A stretch of 64,000 bases of DNA from Pseudomonas sp. B21-056 (GCF_026016325.1 NZ_CP087203.1:6262001-6326000), one strand, 5' to 3'. Shown: positions 9,148 through 19,000, numbered from the stretch's first letter. Numbers and translations: made by a program. The notes: generated from the letters alone by a model not told the origin.

Positions 9148-9537
9148 TCATTGAACAAAAATGCAGACCGGCACCGTACAAGCCCCTTTCTGGCCCGTCA
9201 CGGTGATGTATTTGATGGGGGTAGGCCTGTTATCCGGGAGCAGGATATTGATAGGAACCTCAGGATTACTTTCGCTGTTATAACTCTGCGTAGGCTCGAT
9301 CTTCTGAGACAGACCTTTCTGGCTGACCACGATGGCAATGTTACTTCTATTCCAGACCTGCGCCGTGGTGTTGGCCACAGCGGCCGTATCCGAAGCCGGA
9401 ATGGCCGCTTTAGGCACCGCGTCCTGGGTGGCGGGCTCGGGGGTTGGAACTATGGCAGTCGCCGTCTCGGCGTTCGTGGGCTGCATGGAAAACGCAAGGA
9501 ACAAGGCTGCGACGTGGATCGAATGCTTGATGTCCAT
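9148..9537 (-). CDS. Small exported hypothetical protein
   Basis: A 129-codon gene starting MDIKHSIHVAALFLAFSMQP with a probable signal peptide cleaved near TNA-ETA. A strong ribosome site (AAGGAGACC) lies just upstream of ATG 9537. The mature part has an Ala/Pro/Thr-rich linker and then a compact domain ending in a Cys pair (GACTVPVCIFVQ) that could form a disulfide in the periplasm. I do not recognise the family. It is single and unlinked to its neighbours. Confidence 0.6.
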   Translation of the reverse strand: MDIKHSIHVAALFLAFSMQPTNAETATAIVPTPEPATQDAVPKAAIPASDTAAVANTTAQVWNRSNIAIVVSQKGLSQKIEPTQSYNSESNPEVPINILLPDNRPTPIKYITVTGQKGACTVPVCIFVQ

Positions 9538-9804
9538 TTTTCCTGGTCTCCTTGATGAGATGCCAATGTGCGAAACCCGTCCTATCCTGCAAATACGGTT
9601 CTTTTGACGCATGGCTGTTGTCGTCAGGCAAGGCACCGAGGCGAGCGGTAACGCAACATAACGGTAACGGGCAACAATGGGTTATGACTGAAGCCCGTGG
9701 TTACATCATTCAACAATCTATACAGATGGGTGTCACCTGTAGTAACTGACAGGTCGCCAACTCTGGATTTTCGCGAAAGATGTCTGCCAAGTCATAAACA
9801 AGAA

Positions 9805-9878
9805 ATCAAAAGATCGCAGCCTCCGGCAGCTCCTACATCGATTTCTGTAGGAGCTGCCGGAGGCTGCGATCTTTTGAT
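9805..9878. repeat. Perfect inverted repeat with 33-bp arms
   Basis: Two exactly complementary 33-bp arms surround an 8-bp spacer. The left arm contains GATCGCAGCCTCCGGCAGCT and the right arm reads back to CTGCGATCTTTTGAT. This resembles a Pseudomonas REP variant (CTGTAGGAGCTGCCGGAGGC). It lies in the 9538-10199 gap. If transcribed it would form a very stable hairpin followed by T residues on either strand, so it could work as a bidirectional terminator. Confidence 0.85.
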
Positions 9879-9989
9879 CCCTTGCCCCTGCCAAACCTTC
9901 GGACATTTCCTTCAAAACGCAGGGCTGTTCATGAACTAGGCAAGGCTCTGGTGCGTCGCTAACCTTTGTTCGTCATCGCAAAAAACGGT

Positions 9990-10172
9990 GACACGGACGT
10001 GCAAGTCCGTCTCAGGGCGCATTCGTTTATGGCTATTCGTCGAGCATTTTTCTATGCTCGCAGGCTGTTATGGCGGCTGCGCGTGGGAGACCTTCGGGTC
10101 TGCCGGGTACCTGAGACCGGTCTTGCACACCTACGCACAGCTGCCACCCCTTTCGAGTGCAAACGAAGGGTG
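9990..10172 (+). ncRNA. Candidate structured leader RNA upstream of the DUF6124-like gene
   Basis: This non-coding stretch contains several precise complementarities: ACGGAC/GTCCGT (9993-9998 with 10005-10010), CGAGCAT/ATGCTCG (10041-10047 with 10054-10060), AGACC-TTCG-GGTCT (10088-10101), GTGCAAG with CTTGCAC (9999-10005 with 10122-10128), and CACCC...GGGTG (10145-10172). The first hairpin and the long-range GTGCAAG stem compete for the same bases, which would allow two states. The layout is reminiscent of phage C4-type antisense RNAs or a cis-acting leader. No covariation test was possible. Confidence 0.5.
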
Positions 10173-10199
10173 CCGGCTCCACCTCTCAGGATATTCACT

Positions 10200-10577
10200 A
10201 TGTTCAAAGTAACTCCGAATCCGCCGAACTCGGCAAAGTCCCGCGTCGAAGCCCTCGAAACAAAAAAACACGAGGACGCCGCCACCCGCGCCCTTGACTA
10301 CTACCTCAACCCCCAACCCTCCCCGCCTGAAGCCGACAAGCACCAGCTCTTCATCGTCGCCCCCCACATCGACACTGAAACCCTGCTGGCCAATGCCTCT
10401 GAGGACCTGCTGTCCATCAGCACCATTGCCGCCGACCTGGCCGAAGACGTCGACGACTCACGCCGCTGCGTAGCCCTGGCGATCAGTCGCATGGCGGATG
10501 GGGTTCAATTGTTGGTTGAGCGGGCGCTGGATCGTTTGGAGGCGCAGGAGGCCGTGGCGCTGGGAGGCAAGGGGTAA
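10200..10577 (+). CDS. DUF6124-like (DUF3077) small protein
   Basis: A 125-aa protein starting MFKVTPNPP, a start shared by a common Pseudomonas family of unknown function (DUF6124/DUF3077). It is largely helical: an N-terminal Lys/Glu-rich segment, a Pro-rich hinge (NPQPSPPEADK), then a helical region that includes ASEDLLSISTIAADLAEDVD and continues to near the C terminus. The reading frame stays open upstream to 9966, but that part encodes Arg-rich sequence overlapping the structured leader and is probably not translated. Members often occur in several copies per genome. No function is known. Confidence 0.75.
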   Translation: MFKVTPNPPNSAKSRVEALETKKHEDAATRALDYYLNPQPSPPEADKHQLFIVAPHIDTETLLANASEDLLSISTIAADLAEDVDDSRRCVALAISRMADGVQLLVERALDRLEAQEAVALGGKG

Positions 10578-10610
10578 GTCAGCCGGCCTTGATGCAAGCC
10601 GGGCGGCCGC

Positions 10611-10820
10611 CATCGCGAGCAGGCTCGCTCCCACAGGGATTGGGGTACATCCGAAAGATCCAGGACGGCTGTAAGGCCGCCATCGCGAGCAGGCTCGCTC
10701 CCACAGGGATTGGGGTACATCCGAAAGAGCCAGGCCGGCTGTAAGGCCGCCTTCGCGGGCAAGCCCGCTCCCATAGTGGATTGGCGTACACCCGAAAGAA
10801 ACAGACCGGCTGTAAGGCCG
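10611..10820. repeat. 70-bp tandem repeat, three copies, each containing a REP core
   Basis: Units start at 10611, 10681 and 10751, each beginning CATCGCGAGC or CTTCGCGGGC, followed by GGTACATCCGAAAGA-type sequence and a GGCTGTAAGGCCGC end. The first two copies are nearly identical; the third has diverged in its REP core (GGGCAAGCCCGCTCCC). A partial fourth unit begins at 10821. The exact 70-bp period suggests unit duplication of one REP plus its spacer. Confidence 0.85.
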
Positions 10821-10841
10821 CCTCGCGAGCTTTTGCTCTTG

Positions 10842-11110
10842 GGGCCCCGTTAACCACGATGGCCGAACGCAGGTATTGCGTAGTGGACATCCCGGCATGG
10901 ATGCCGGGATAGCCGCGCTGGGCCATGGATGGCCCTTCGCGGCGGGCCCACGGAGCAATGCCGGAGTGAGGGCACACCGAGCCTAGGCGAGGTGCCGAGT
11001 GGTGGGGCAAGACCTTTTGGTTACTTTTGGCTGGGCCGGCATTCCGGGCGTTTGCCAAAAGTGACTCGGCGTAAGGCCGAAACCATAAGTGGCCGTTACC
11101 GCGGCAATGG
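10842..11110. repeat. Long interspersed Pseudomonas repeat (about 270 bp)
   Basis: A stretch with inner palindromes (CCCGGCATGGATGCCGGG near 10891-10908) and the segment CTTTTGGTTACTTTTGGCTG near 11011-11030. I recognise this sequence as a dispersed element found many times in fluorescent Pseudomonas genomes and often mis-annotated as short proteins. It is flanked on both sides by REP units. It has no convincing gene, so it may be a non-autonomous or structural element. Confidence 0.6.
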
Positions 11111-11150
11111 ATATGTACTCAGTCCCTAACAGATAGGCCGGCTGTCAGGC

Positions 11151-11312
11151 CGCCATCGCGAGCAAGCTCGCTCCCACAGAGATTGGGGTTGGCGCGGATA
11201 CTTCAGTGAGCACAAAACAACTGTGGGAGCGAGCCTGCTCGCGATGGCGGGGTGTCAGTCGGCAGAGATACCAACTGAACCACCGCTATCGCGAGCAGGC
11301 TCGCTCCCACAG
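11151..11312. repeat. REP cluster (three alternating units)
   Basis: GCGAGCAAGCTCGCTCCCAC near 11158, its inverse GTGGGAGCGAGCCTGCTCGC at 11223-11242, and a third unit in the first orientation at 11290-11311. This is the classical Pseudomonas BIME arrangement. It lies just downstream of tagQ (minus strand) and may protect the 3' end of that long operon's mRNA. Confidence 0.85.
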
Positions 11313-11352
11313 GGTTTATGCAGTGATCAGATAATCAGCAACAACCACTCAA

Positions 11353-12288
11353 TCAAACATTCGGGCAAGGCACCGGTGCCCAGTCGCCCAGGTCCGGGTT
11401 CTTGCACATGCTGTTGACCTGAGTGGTGCCGGCGCTGGCGACCTGCTTGCTTTCATCCTGCTTGGCCTTGGCGGTCTGCAGGGTTTTCTCGGTGGTGACC
11501 GCTTCTTTCGGCACGGTTGGCAGCACAGGTTTTTTCGCCGGTTTCACGGCTTTCTTGGTCTTGGTCGTCGGCGCCACAACCGGCGTGGTGTCGGCGGTTG
11601 CCACGGTGACCACGTCAGTGCGCTGCACACCCACTTGCTGCAGGTCTTTCTCGTAGGCCTGGGTGTAGTTGTTCAGGTCTTCGGAGGCTTTGCCGTTGAC
11701 CGCGACGATCAGGTCGTTGGACTCCTTCAGGCCCGCAACGATTTCCGCCAGGCGCTTGCGGCCCTCGGTGTCGTTGACGGTCTTGGCCTTGCGATCGGCG
11801 ACCAGTTTGCTGAACGCACTCTGGTAGCACTGCTGCGACGCCTTGGCGTAGGCGGTGCTGCGGTCGATGTCGCCCACACGCTTGTTGACGTCAGCGGCGT
11901 AGGAGGCGATGCGCTGGTTGTCATCGGCGATCTGCTTCTGGCGCTCGTTGTAGTAACCCACTGCGCCGCCCGCGAGGGCACCGCCTGCGGCGCCGATGGC
12001 GGCGTTGCGGCCACGGCTATCGGAGTCGCCGGACAGGGCACCCAGCAAGGCACCGCCCACCGCACCAACGGCTGCGCCGGTGATGACCGACTGGGTCATG
12101 TTGCCTTCGGTGGAGCGCAGGTGTTGCACCGGCTCGTAGCAGTTAGGGTAGTACTCGACCTTGGTGCTCGACGCGACCTTGGACGTCGGCGACGTCGCGC
12201 AACCGGTCAGTACGGTGCTGAAGCCGACAGCGACCATCAGCAAGTGACGCTTGGAAACCGAAGCAGAAGGTTTACGGGAGAAAAGCAT
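11353..12288 (-). CDS. tagQ: TagQ, outer-membrane lipoprotein of the T6SS phospho-switch
   Basis: A 311-aa lipoprotein. The N-terminus ends in lipobox LTGC (STVLTGCATS). A glycine-zipper region follows at about 70-112 (TGAAVGAVGGALLGALSG), then a helical region and a Lys/Pro/Thr-rich tail. In P. aeruginosa TagQ anchors TagR at the outer membrane within the TagQRST sensor that activates PpkA. Gene order tagQ-tagR-tagS-tagT-ppkA-pppA matches HSI-I. It is the last gene of the minus-strand operon, 84 bp after tagR. The glycine zipper suggests membrane insertion or oligomerisation. Confidence 0.85.
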   Translation of the reverse strand: MLFSRKPSASVSKRHLLMVAVGFSTVLTGCATSPTSKVASSTKVEYYPNCYEPVQHLRSTEGNMTQSVITGAAVGAVGGALLGALSGDSDSRGRNAAIGAAGGALAGGAVGYYNERQKQIADDNQRIASYAADVNKRVGDIDRSTAYAKASQQCYQSAFSKLVADRKAKTVNDTEGRKRLAEIVAGLKESNDLIVAVNGKASEDLNNYTQAYEKDLQQVGVQRTDVVTVATADTTPVVAPTTKTKKAVKPAKKPVLPTVPKEAVTTEKTLQTAKAKQDESKQVASAGTTQVNSMCKNPDLGDWAPVPCPNV

Positions 12289-12372
12289 AGTTGTGTTCTC
12301 TTTTAAGTTTTGACCAACTCAGCACGGCCCGACGCCGCCTGAGTTCCCTCCAAGCTTGCCGACATTGAGCAC

Positions 12373-14118
12373 TCAGGACCGCAGGGCGCTCGTTGCCAGC
12401 AATTCCTTCAATATCGCCGCCGGGTCGGCTCGTTTTTGTTGACGATAATCCCCGACATGGCGAACGAATAACGTGGCGCGTGCCACTAGGCTCTTGCCCA
12501 GCACCGGCTTGCGCTCCATCTCCTCCTTGATGCGTTGAAACTGCGCCTGGATCACGGCATCGGTGTAGCGCGTGCCGGTCGCCAGGTTGTCGATATAGAT
12601 CGCCACCGCGCCATCCAGCGCGCTGCGGCCGTTGTCGATGGCCGTGGCGAATAGCTGCGCGCTGGCATCGTCCTTGGCATCCACCGCCGTCTGATGACTG
12701 CGCTGCAGATTGGTCAGGCGGATGTTGTAGTTGTTGACGGTCTCGGCCACCAGGGCCGCTGACTGGATCAGGTTGCCGGCCGCTTCCTCGCGCTGTTGGG
12801 CGATGAGCGAGACGTTGCGCTTGAGCTCTTCGTTGACCAGCCCCAACTCGGCTTGCAGGCGCGGGTCGACGCTGGCGGCGATGATGCTGTCCAGGCGTTT
12901 GGTCGGATCCTGGGCGTCGTCGATGGCATCGGTCAGGGACGCGAGGCGACCTTCTTTCTGCCATTGGGCGAACAGTTCCTTGTAACGCGAACGCGGCGCC
13001 GACAACGCACCGACCGCCACCCGGAAACCGGTGGTTTCGTTGCTCTGCTCGGTGCCGTCGGCGGCGAACAACGGGTATTCCCGGCGCATGCCGGTGAACA
13101 ACGTGCCCTCGCCTTCCAGGTAGTTGCCGCCCTTGACCACGAAGCCGCCGTAGGCGCCCTGGCGTCGTCCGGAATGCACCAACTGGAAGGATTCCTGGAC
13201 CATCTCGGCGGCGTTGCCGATCACGTCGAACAGGCCGATGGGGTTCGGCAACCTGGTGCCGATGGGCATCAGTCGCGCCGCCTGGCCGGTGCCACCGGCG
13301 ACCTGATTGAACACCGCCCAATCGGCCAGCGGCCCGTCGCCTTCACTGCCTTCCGCACGCCGAGGGAACAGACGCCCTTCCAGATCCTGACGGCTGACGG
13401 CTTGCCCGCCACGGGCGGCGAATTCCCACTCGACTTCGGTGGGCAGGCGCACGAAGCCCAGCCCGCCGTCTTCGGCGGAGGTGCCGCGACCGCTCACCGG
13501 CAGCAGGTCCTTGTGGTATTTCATCAGCCAGGCGCTGTACACCGCCGAGAAACGTTCCGCCTCGAACTTCGACAGCTTCACCTTGGGCAGACGCCCGGCC
13601 ATGCCTTGGGGCAAATCGGCTTGCAAGGCCTCGCAGGCCGGTGCCGGTTCGCCACTGGCCAGGGATTGCGCCTGGGCCATGACCTGGGCGTACTGGCGCG
13701 CGGTGACTTCGTACTTGCCGATGAAATACAGCATCGGCTTGAGCGGGGTCTGGGCGTCGGTCTTGGGCATCAACGGCGTGATGGTCTTGTTCCAGTCCTT
13801 GGGCAGGTCCTTGAGGGTGAACTGGCCGTTGATGAAGTCGCGCCGGTAACCGGAAATGAACGACTGCTGGTAGCCGGCCTCGTCTTCGCTGAACGGGTAG
13901 CCCAGGCTGATCTCGCGATCATCCAGGGTGCCCTGGGCGAGGATGTAGACGTAACGGAACACCATCTGCCCATCACACGGCAGCGGCAGGCTGACGTCAT
14001 CGGGCAACGGCTTGGGATTGTCCAGCTTGTCAGTGCCTTCATCGGCGCTGGCTATGTTGCTCAGAGCGACCATACCGGCCAGACTCAGCGCCACGGCGGC
14101 GCCCAATAACTTATACAT
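12373..14118 (-). CDS. tagR: TagR, periplasmic sulfatase-modifying-factor-like activator of PpkA
   Basis: A 581-aa exported protein starting MYKLLGAAVALSLAGMVALS (signal peptide to about residue 26, ASADEG). The middle (about 130-380) is a formylglycine-generating-enzyme/sulfatase-modifying-factor-like domain (YFIGKYEVTARQYAQ, RLPTEVEWEFAARGG, FRVAVGALSAPRSR). The C-terminal part is helical, with coiled-coil-like stretches. In P. aeruginosa TagR acts upstream of PpkA to promote Fha1 phosphorylation. I chose ATG 14118; a longer in-frame start at 14265 would lie inside tagS. The start overlaps the tagS stop. Confidence 0.9.
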   Translation of the reverse strand: MYKLLGAAVALSLAGMVALSNIASADEGTDKLDNPKPLPDDVSLPLPCDGQMVFRYVYILAQGTLDDREISLGYPFSEDEAGYQQSFISGYRRDFINGQFTLKDLPKDWNKTITPLMPKTDAQTPLKPMLYFIGKYEVTARQYAQVMAQAQSLASGEPAPACEALQADLPQGMAGRLPKVKLSKFEAERFSAVYSAWLMKYHKDLLPVSGRGTSAEDGGLGFVRLPTEVEWEFAARGGQAVSRQDLEGRLFPRRAEGSEGDGPLADWAVFNQVAGGTGQAARLMPIGTRLPNPIGLFDVIGNAAEMVQESFQLVHSGRRQGAYGGFVVKGGNYLEGEGTLFTGMRREYPLFAADGTEQSNETTGFRVAVGALSAPRSRYKELFAQWQKEGRLASLTDAIDDAQDPTKRLDSIIAASVDPRLQAELGLVNEELKRNVSLIAQQREEAAGNLIQSAALVAETVNNYNIRLTNLQRSHQTAVDAKDDASAQLFATAIDNGRSALDGAVAIYIDNLATGTRYTDAVIQAQFQRIKEEMERKPVLGKSLVARATLFVRHVGDYRQQKRADPAAILKELLATSALRS

Positions 14119-15307
14119 CGCGGATTCCTTCAGACGCCTGGATGCGCGCCACCCGCCAGCCGCCACAGGCCGCCGCCACGGCGCTGACGCCGAGCACGGC
14201 CAGCAGGGCCAGGGTGTAGTGACGCAGCAGCAGATGGCTGGCGTACTCGCCCGGCATCTGCGCAAATAAATGATTCAGACCCGACTGCGCCAAGCCGTAA
14301 AGCCCGACACTCAGCAGAGCCGCAAGACCGGCGCTGTACAGCGCCTGCAACACCACGAACAGCAACAGCGCGGCGGTGGACACCCCCAGCAGGCGCAGCA
14401 CCGACAGCTCCCGGCGCTTGCGCTCGACCGCCGCCAGCGCCCCGGCAAAAATCGCCGCGAATGCCCCCGCCAGCGCCAACCCGGCGATGATCCAGAACAC
14501 GATCGACAGGTTGCGGCTCAACGATTGCACTTGTGCGATGGTCTGGGCCTGGGTCGATACCAACAGATTCTGCGCCACGAAATACTGCCGCAGCGGCTCC
14601 ACATCGCCGAGTCTGCGTGCGTACAGGCGAAACGCCGGATAGACCCGCTGCCCGGCCACGCCCGCCGCATCGCCCGGCCAGCCGAATGCGGGCACGGCAC
14701 GCCCATCGCGGTAATCCTCAGCGGCCTCCAACAAGGCCAGCGGTGCGAACAAGCCGTCACGGGCGAAGGCCTCTAGTGGCAACACGTGCAGCACCCGCAC
14801 CCGGGTCCGCTGCGCCTCACTGCGACCGGCCACCTGCCGACCAAAACTGGCCTGCAACCAATCGCCGGCCTTGACCCCGAGTTTTTCGGCAGCGGTCTGG
14901 CTGAGCACCACCTCATCCAGCCCTTGGGGCAACGGCAGGTGCTCGAGCAAGGGGTCGTTGGCGGCGGTGGGGATCATCTCGACGGTGACGGCCGCCGTCG
15001 CGTTGTTCAGATCTGCGGTGGCGGCGATCTGCCGGGTGCGCGGCAAGGCGAACGACACATCGTTGCGCCGGCCCAACTGCTCGATGAACTCGGCGCTGAA
15101 GCGACCACCGCCCAGGGGAATGATTTCCCGGGTGGCCGGATCATTCTGCAGGCGCTCGGTCAGGCTGCTGACCAGGCCGAATTTCAGCCCGAACAGCACC
15201 AGCAACGGCGCCACCACTGCTACCAAGGCCAGCACCGAGCAAGCCGACAACCACGCGTCGTTGCGATAGTCCTGCCAGGCCAGAGAAGCCACCAGCGCGC
15301 TGCGCAT
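14111..15307 (-). CDS. tagS: TagS, ABC transporter permease of the TagQRST system
   Basis: A 398-aa inner-membrane protein of the MacB/FtsX permease type. One membrane segment lies near residues 20-45 (LSACSVLALVAVVAPLLVLF), then a large periplasmic domain, then three C-terminal segments (about 275-395), including WIIAGLALAGAFAAIFAGAL and ALAAVERKRRELSVLRLLGV. With TagT it forms an ABC complex that passes an envelope signal to PpkA rather than clearly transporting a substrate. Its start overlaps the tagT stop in an ATGA arrangement, so I preferred 15307 to the upstream in-frame 15361. Confidence 0.88.
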   Translation of the reverse strand: MRSALVASLAWQDYRNDAWLSACSVLALVAVVAPLLVLFGLKFGLVSSLTERLQNDPATREIIPLGGGRFSAEFIEQLGRRNDVSFALPRTRQIAATADLNNATAAVTVEMIPTAANDPLLEHLPLPQGLDEVVLSQTAAEKLGVKAGDWLQASFGRQVAGRSEAQRTRVRVLHVLPLEAFARDGLFAPLALLEAAEDYRDGRAVPAFGWPGDAAGVAGQRVYPAFRLYARRLGDVEPLRQYFVAQNLLVSTQAQTIAQVQSLSRNLSIVFWIIAGLALAGAFAAIFAGALAAVERKRRELSVLRLLGVSTAALLLFVVLQALYSAGLAALLSVGLYGLAQSGLNHLFAQMPGEYASHLLLRHYTLALLAVLGVSAVAAACGGWRVARIQASEGIRDV

Positions 15308-16026
15308 CAGCAAGCCTCCCCGAGGGTGGCAGTGACGCCGCCGTCGACGTCGCGCCGGCAACTGATGCGCCGCACCTGCAAACCGCTGGCGCGGGCCAGG
15401 GCTTCATCGTGGGTAGCAACCACACAGCACACACCGCTGTCGCGGGCCTGGGTCACCAGCAATTGCATGACCCGCTCGGCGTTCAACGGGTCGAGGGCCG
15501 CCGTCGGCTCATCCGCCAACAGCAGGCGCGGTCCGTGGGCCAGGGCCCGGGCGCAACTAACCCGCTGGCGCTGGCCGACGGAGAGGTCCGCCGGTTTCTT
15601 GTCCAGTTGATCAGCGATGTCCAGTTGTCCGGCCAGACGCGTCACGCTGCCGTCATCCTTCAAGCCGAGCAGTTTGCGCGACAACTCAATGTTGCCGCGC
15701 ACATCCAGGAACCCCAACAACCCGCCGGTTTGCAGCACATACCCCAGGTGCCGGCTGCGCAGCTCCGCCAGCGCACTTTGCTCGGCGCCACGCCATAGCC
15801 TGGCGATGTCCAGCGTGGTGTTGGCGGGGGCGAAGTCGAACTGCCCGGCCTGATCCGGCGCCAACACCAGCGCGAGCATGTCCAGCAGCGTGCTCTTGCC
15901 GCAGCCGCTGGGGCCGACCAGCGCCAGTTGCTCACCGGCACGCAGTTGCAGCCGTGGGATCACCAGGCTGTAGCGCTGGCTGCCGGCGCCCCGGCTTTTG
16001 TGCACTGCGCTCAGGTTCAGCATCAT
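15307..16026 (-). CDS. tagT: TagT, ABC transporter ATPase of the TagQRST system
   Basis: A 239-aa ABC ATPase with Walker A GPSGCGKST (38-46), signature LSVGQRQRVSCARAL and Walker B LLLADEPTAALD, then the H-loop VATHDEA. It pairs with the TagS permease encoded immediately downstream. The start overlaps the ppkA stop; ATG 16023 is an equally possible start one codon later. Confidence 0.92.
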   Translation of the reverse strand: MMLNLSAVHKSRGAGSQRYSLVIPRLQLRAGEQLALVGPSGCGKSTLLDMLALVLAPDQAGQFDFAPANTTLDIARLWRGAEQSALAELRSRHLGYVLQTGGLLGFLDVRGNIELSRKLLGLKDDGSVTRLAGQLDIADQLDKKPADLSVGQRQRVSCARALAHGPRLLLADEPTAALDPLNAERVMQLLVTQARDSGVCCVVATHDEALARASGLQVRRISCRRDVDGGVTATLGEAC

Positions 16027-19000
16027 GGCAAGGTCGACAGCGGAACGCGGTACAGGGCATCGCCCGGCTCGGCGTCACCGAAGCGAACCCAGTTGGCGAG
16101 GTCGTTGTGGAAGGTTTCGTAGAGGCGGATTTTCGAATCCAGCTCGTCGATGAAATCTTCCTGCTCGGCCACGCTCAAGGACAGCCACAGGTCCTGGGTC
16201 ATGCTCAGCGACTTGCTGCGGTACGGCAGCCCCTCCAGGTACTCACCGAGGATGCCGCCATCGGCCAGGTTGCCGCCCTTACGCAAGGCCGAGGGATCGC
16301 GGCTCATGTAGGCGCTGGCGCTGGCGATTTCCTGGAAGAAGTCCTTGGGCGAACTCTGGGTCTTGCGGGCCGCGTCGACGATCAGTTTCAGCGACTGTTG
16401 CAAATCGTTGAGTTGCAGCTTGGTCAGCATCACACAGACCTGGAACGCCGGCAGCGCCGGGTTGGTCAGGTCGCGGTCGGCGGTCCAGGCGCTGACCAGT
16501 TGCGGTGCCTGGCTGGCGGCCTTGCGTCCGAGGAAATCCATGTGCATGGCATAACCGACCGCCGCCGACTTGTCGGCCAGGCTCGGCGCGGCGCCCAACT
16601 GCGGAACCGCCTGCGCCTTGTTGCTGCGCACTTGATGCACCAGGTCGGCGAACACCGTGCCGATCTCGTCCACCCGCTCGCCGAGCTTGTGCACATCCGC
16701 GCCGGCGACAGGAATGTACAGATCGCCGATCTGCGGGTTGGCGTCGGCGGTCAGGGTGCGGTACTGGCTCTGGGCGCCGGCGTGGGTTTTCTTGCCGGCG
16801 TCGCTGAGCAGATGCAGGGCGTAGATCTTGATCTGCTTGCCCAGCGCCGCCTGACGGACCTCGGCCTCGTTCATTTGCGTGGTGGCAAACGGATCGTTCT
16901 TGCGCAAAGCACCGGCGTCGGTAATCAGCAGGATCAGGCGCCCGCCATAGCCGGACCAGTCCATGCCCTCGACCGCTTCCATGACCCCGGCAAACGCATC
17001 CTCGTTGAACGAATGGCTCGACACCGTGGACGCCTTGACCTGCCGCGCGAGGTCGAGGAAGCGTTGCGGATCGCGGCCCTGCTCCAGGGTGATCAGGGTC
17101 TTGGCGACGTATTCCAGGCCTGGGGTTTTCTTGGTGCTGTTGCGGAACCCCACCAAGCCGAAGCTGACACTGTCCAGCTCGCCGCGCTCGGCGATGCGGG
17201 TCTGCAGCTCATGGACCACGTCGCGCACCTGATCGATGTAGGGCTGCATGGACACGGTGGTGTCCACTACCAGCACCACCGCAGTGCGGAACGCATCGGC
17301 GTTGGCGGTCAGGATCGGCGTGTTGTTGGACGCTGCCCGGGGGGTGTTGCCGGGATCGATGGACGCCACGTTGAGCAACTGCACCGGCTGGCCATTCTCG
17401 TCAAAGCTCTCGCGGGAGTCGAAGATCGGCAACAGGTAGAACTGGTTCTGCGGCACGGCATTGGCGGCCGGTTCCAGGGCCAGCACTTGCTGGTTCTCTT
17501 CGCGGTTCTGCTGGGCCTTGAGCAGTACGTTCTTGGCGTTCGACGGGTTGGCCAGCAGTTTTTCCACTTCACCAGGCTGACGCAGGAACATCACCGGCGC
17601 GCGACCCGAGCGCTCGGTGAACTTGAGCACCAGGCTCTGTTTCCAGTCGCTGAGCTGGGCCGCCGGCAACCAGCCGTCGCTGCGCCCGTCCGTGGCGGCG
17701 CCGACCCGCACCCAGGCGCTGCCATTGACGTCCTTGCGCTGATACACGTAGAGCACCGAGAACGCCGGCAACTCCTTGCCCGGCGCAGCGCCCGGTTCGG
17801 CGGCGAGCTTCGCCCCCGGCTTGCTGAGCACCCGCTGGAACAGGGTTTTCTTGCCGGCCATCAGCAGTGGACGCTGGCCGCCATCGGCTTCCGTCGCTAC
17901 AGGAGGATTGACTGGCGGTGCCACGGGCGGCTTGACCGGCGGCGCTTCAGGGCTCTTCACCAGAGGCGTCTCAGGCGCTTTTACCGGCGGCTTGCTGGAC
18001 GAAGCCGTGGATGCCACGGACTGCTTGGTGGTTTTGCCACTGTCACCGGACAACCACCAATACCCCGCGCCACCCAACGCCAACGCCACGGCCACTGCAA
18101 CGGCGGCAAGGGCGAACACCGGGGTCTTGCGCGGCGGCGCAGCGGCAGGTCGCTGGGGCGGGCTCACCGGCGGCGCGGTTGGTTTCGGTTGTGGCTGTGG
18201 TTGCGATTGGGGCTGCGCGGGGCCGCTCGGGATGTCGATGGACATCGGCGTCAGCCCCGCAAGGTCATCCCGGGCCGGTTGCGGCGGCACGGGCAGCGGC
18301 AGCGGTCGGATCAGGGTCGCCTCAGCCGAATCCGCCGGCAGGTTATCCAGGGCCCGCAACAGCGCAGCCGCGTCCGGGAAACGCTCCGCCGGATCCTTGG
18401 CCAACAGCTTGCGCAGTACTTCCTGGTAACGGCCGTGGTGCACCGGCAGTTCCGGCAACGGTTCGGTCAGGTGGGCCAAGGCCGTGGACAGCGCGTCGTT
18501 GCCGATATACGGCAGCTTGCCAACGAGAATTTCGTAAAGCACCACCCCCAGGGCATAGAGGTCGGCGCGGCCGTCGATGTCCTGCCCACGAGCCTGTTCC
18601 GGGCTCATGTAGCTGGGCGTGCCTACCGCGAAACCGGCCTGGGTGAACTGGGTGCGGTCGTCCAGGGATTTGGCGATGCCGAAGTCCGAGAGCACCGCCG
18701 TACCGTCGGCACGGAACAGAATGTTGGCCGGCTTGACGTCGCGGTGCACCAGGCCCAGGCCATGGGCGTAACCCAGGGCCGAGGCGATCTGGCGAATGTA
18801 GATCAGGCCCTGCTCCGGCGTCAGGCCGGCGGCGATGCGCTCCTTGAGCGTGCCGTTGGGCAGGTATTCCATCGCCATGTAGTACAGCTCACCGACATTG
18901 CCGATGTCATGGATGGTGACGGTGTGCGGGTGCGACAGGCGCGCCAGGGTCTTGCCTTCGCGCAGGAAACGCTCGCAGAACGTCGGGTCGGCGGCCAGCG

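Noticed and set aside
9966-10199. N-terminal extension of the DUF6124-like protein
   Set aside because: The extension is Arg-rich and coincides with the hairpin-rich leader. Family members start at MFKVTPNPP.
10611-10820. Possible CRISPR array from regularly spaced repeats
   Set aside because: The whole 70-bp unit is repeated, including what would be spacers. The cores are REP palindromes and no cas gene is present.
10458-11058. Minus-strand open frames across the repeat patch
   Set aside because: They translate REP and interspersed repeats, giving repeated peptide blocks. This is a well-known annotation artefact.
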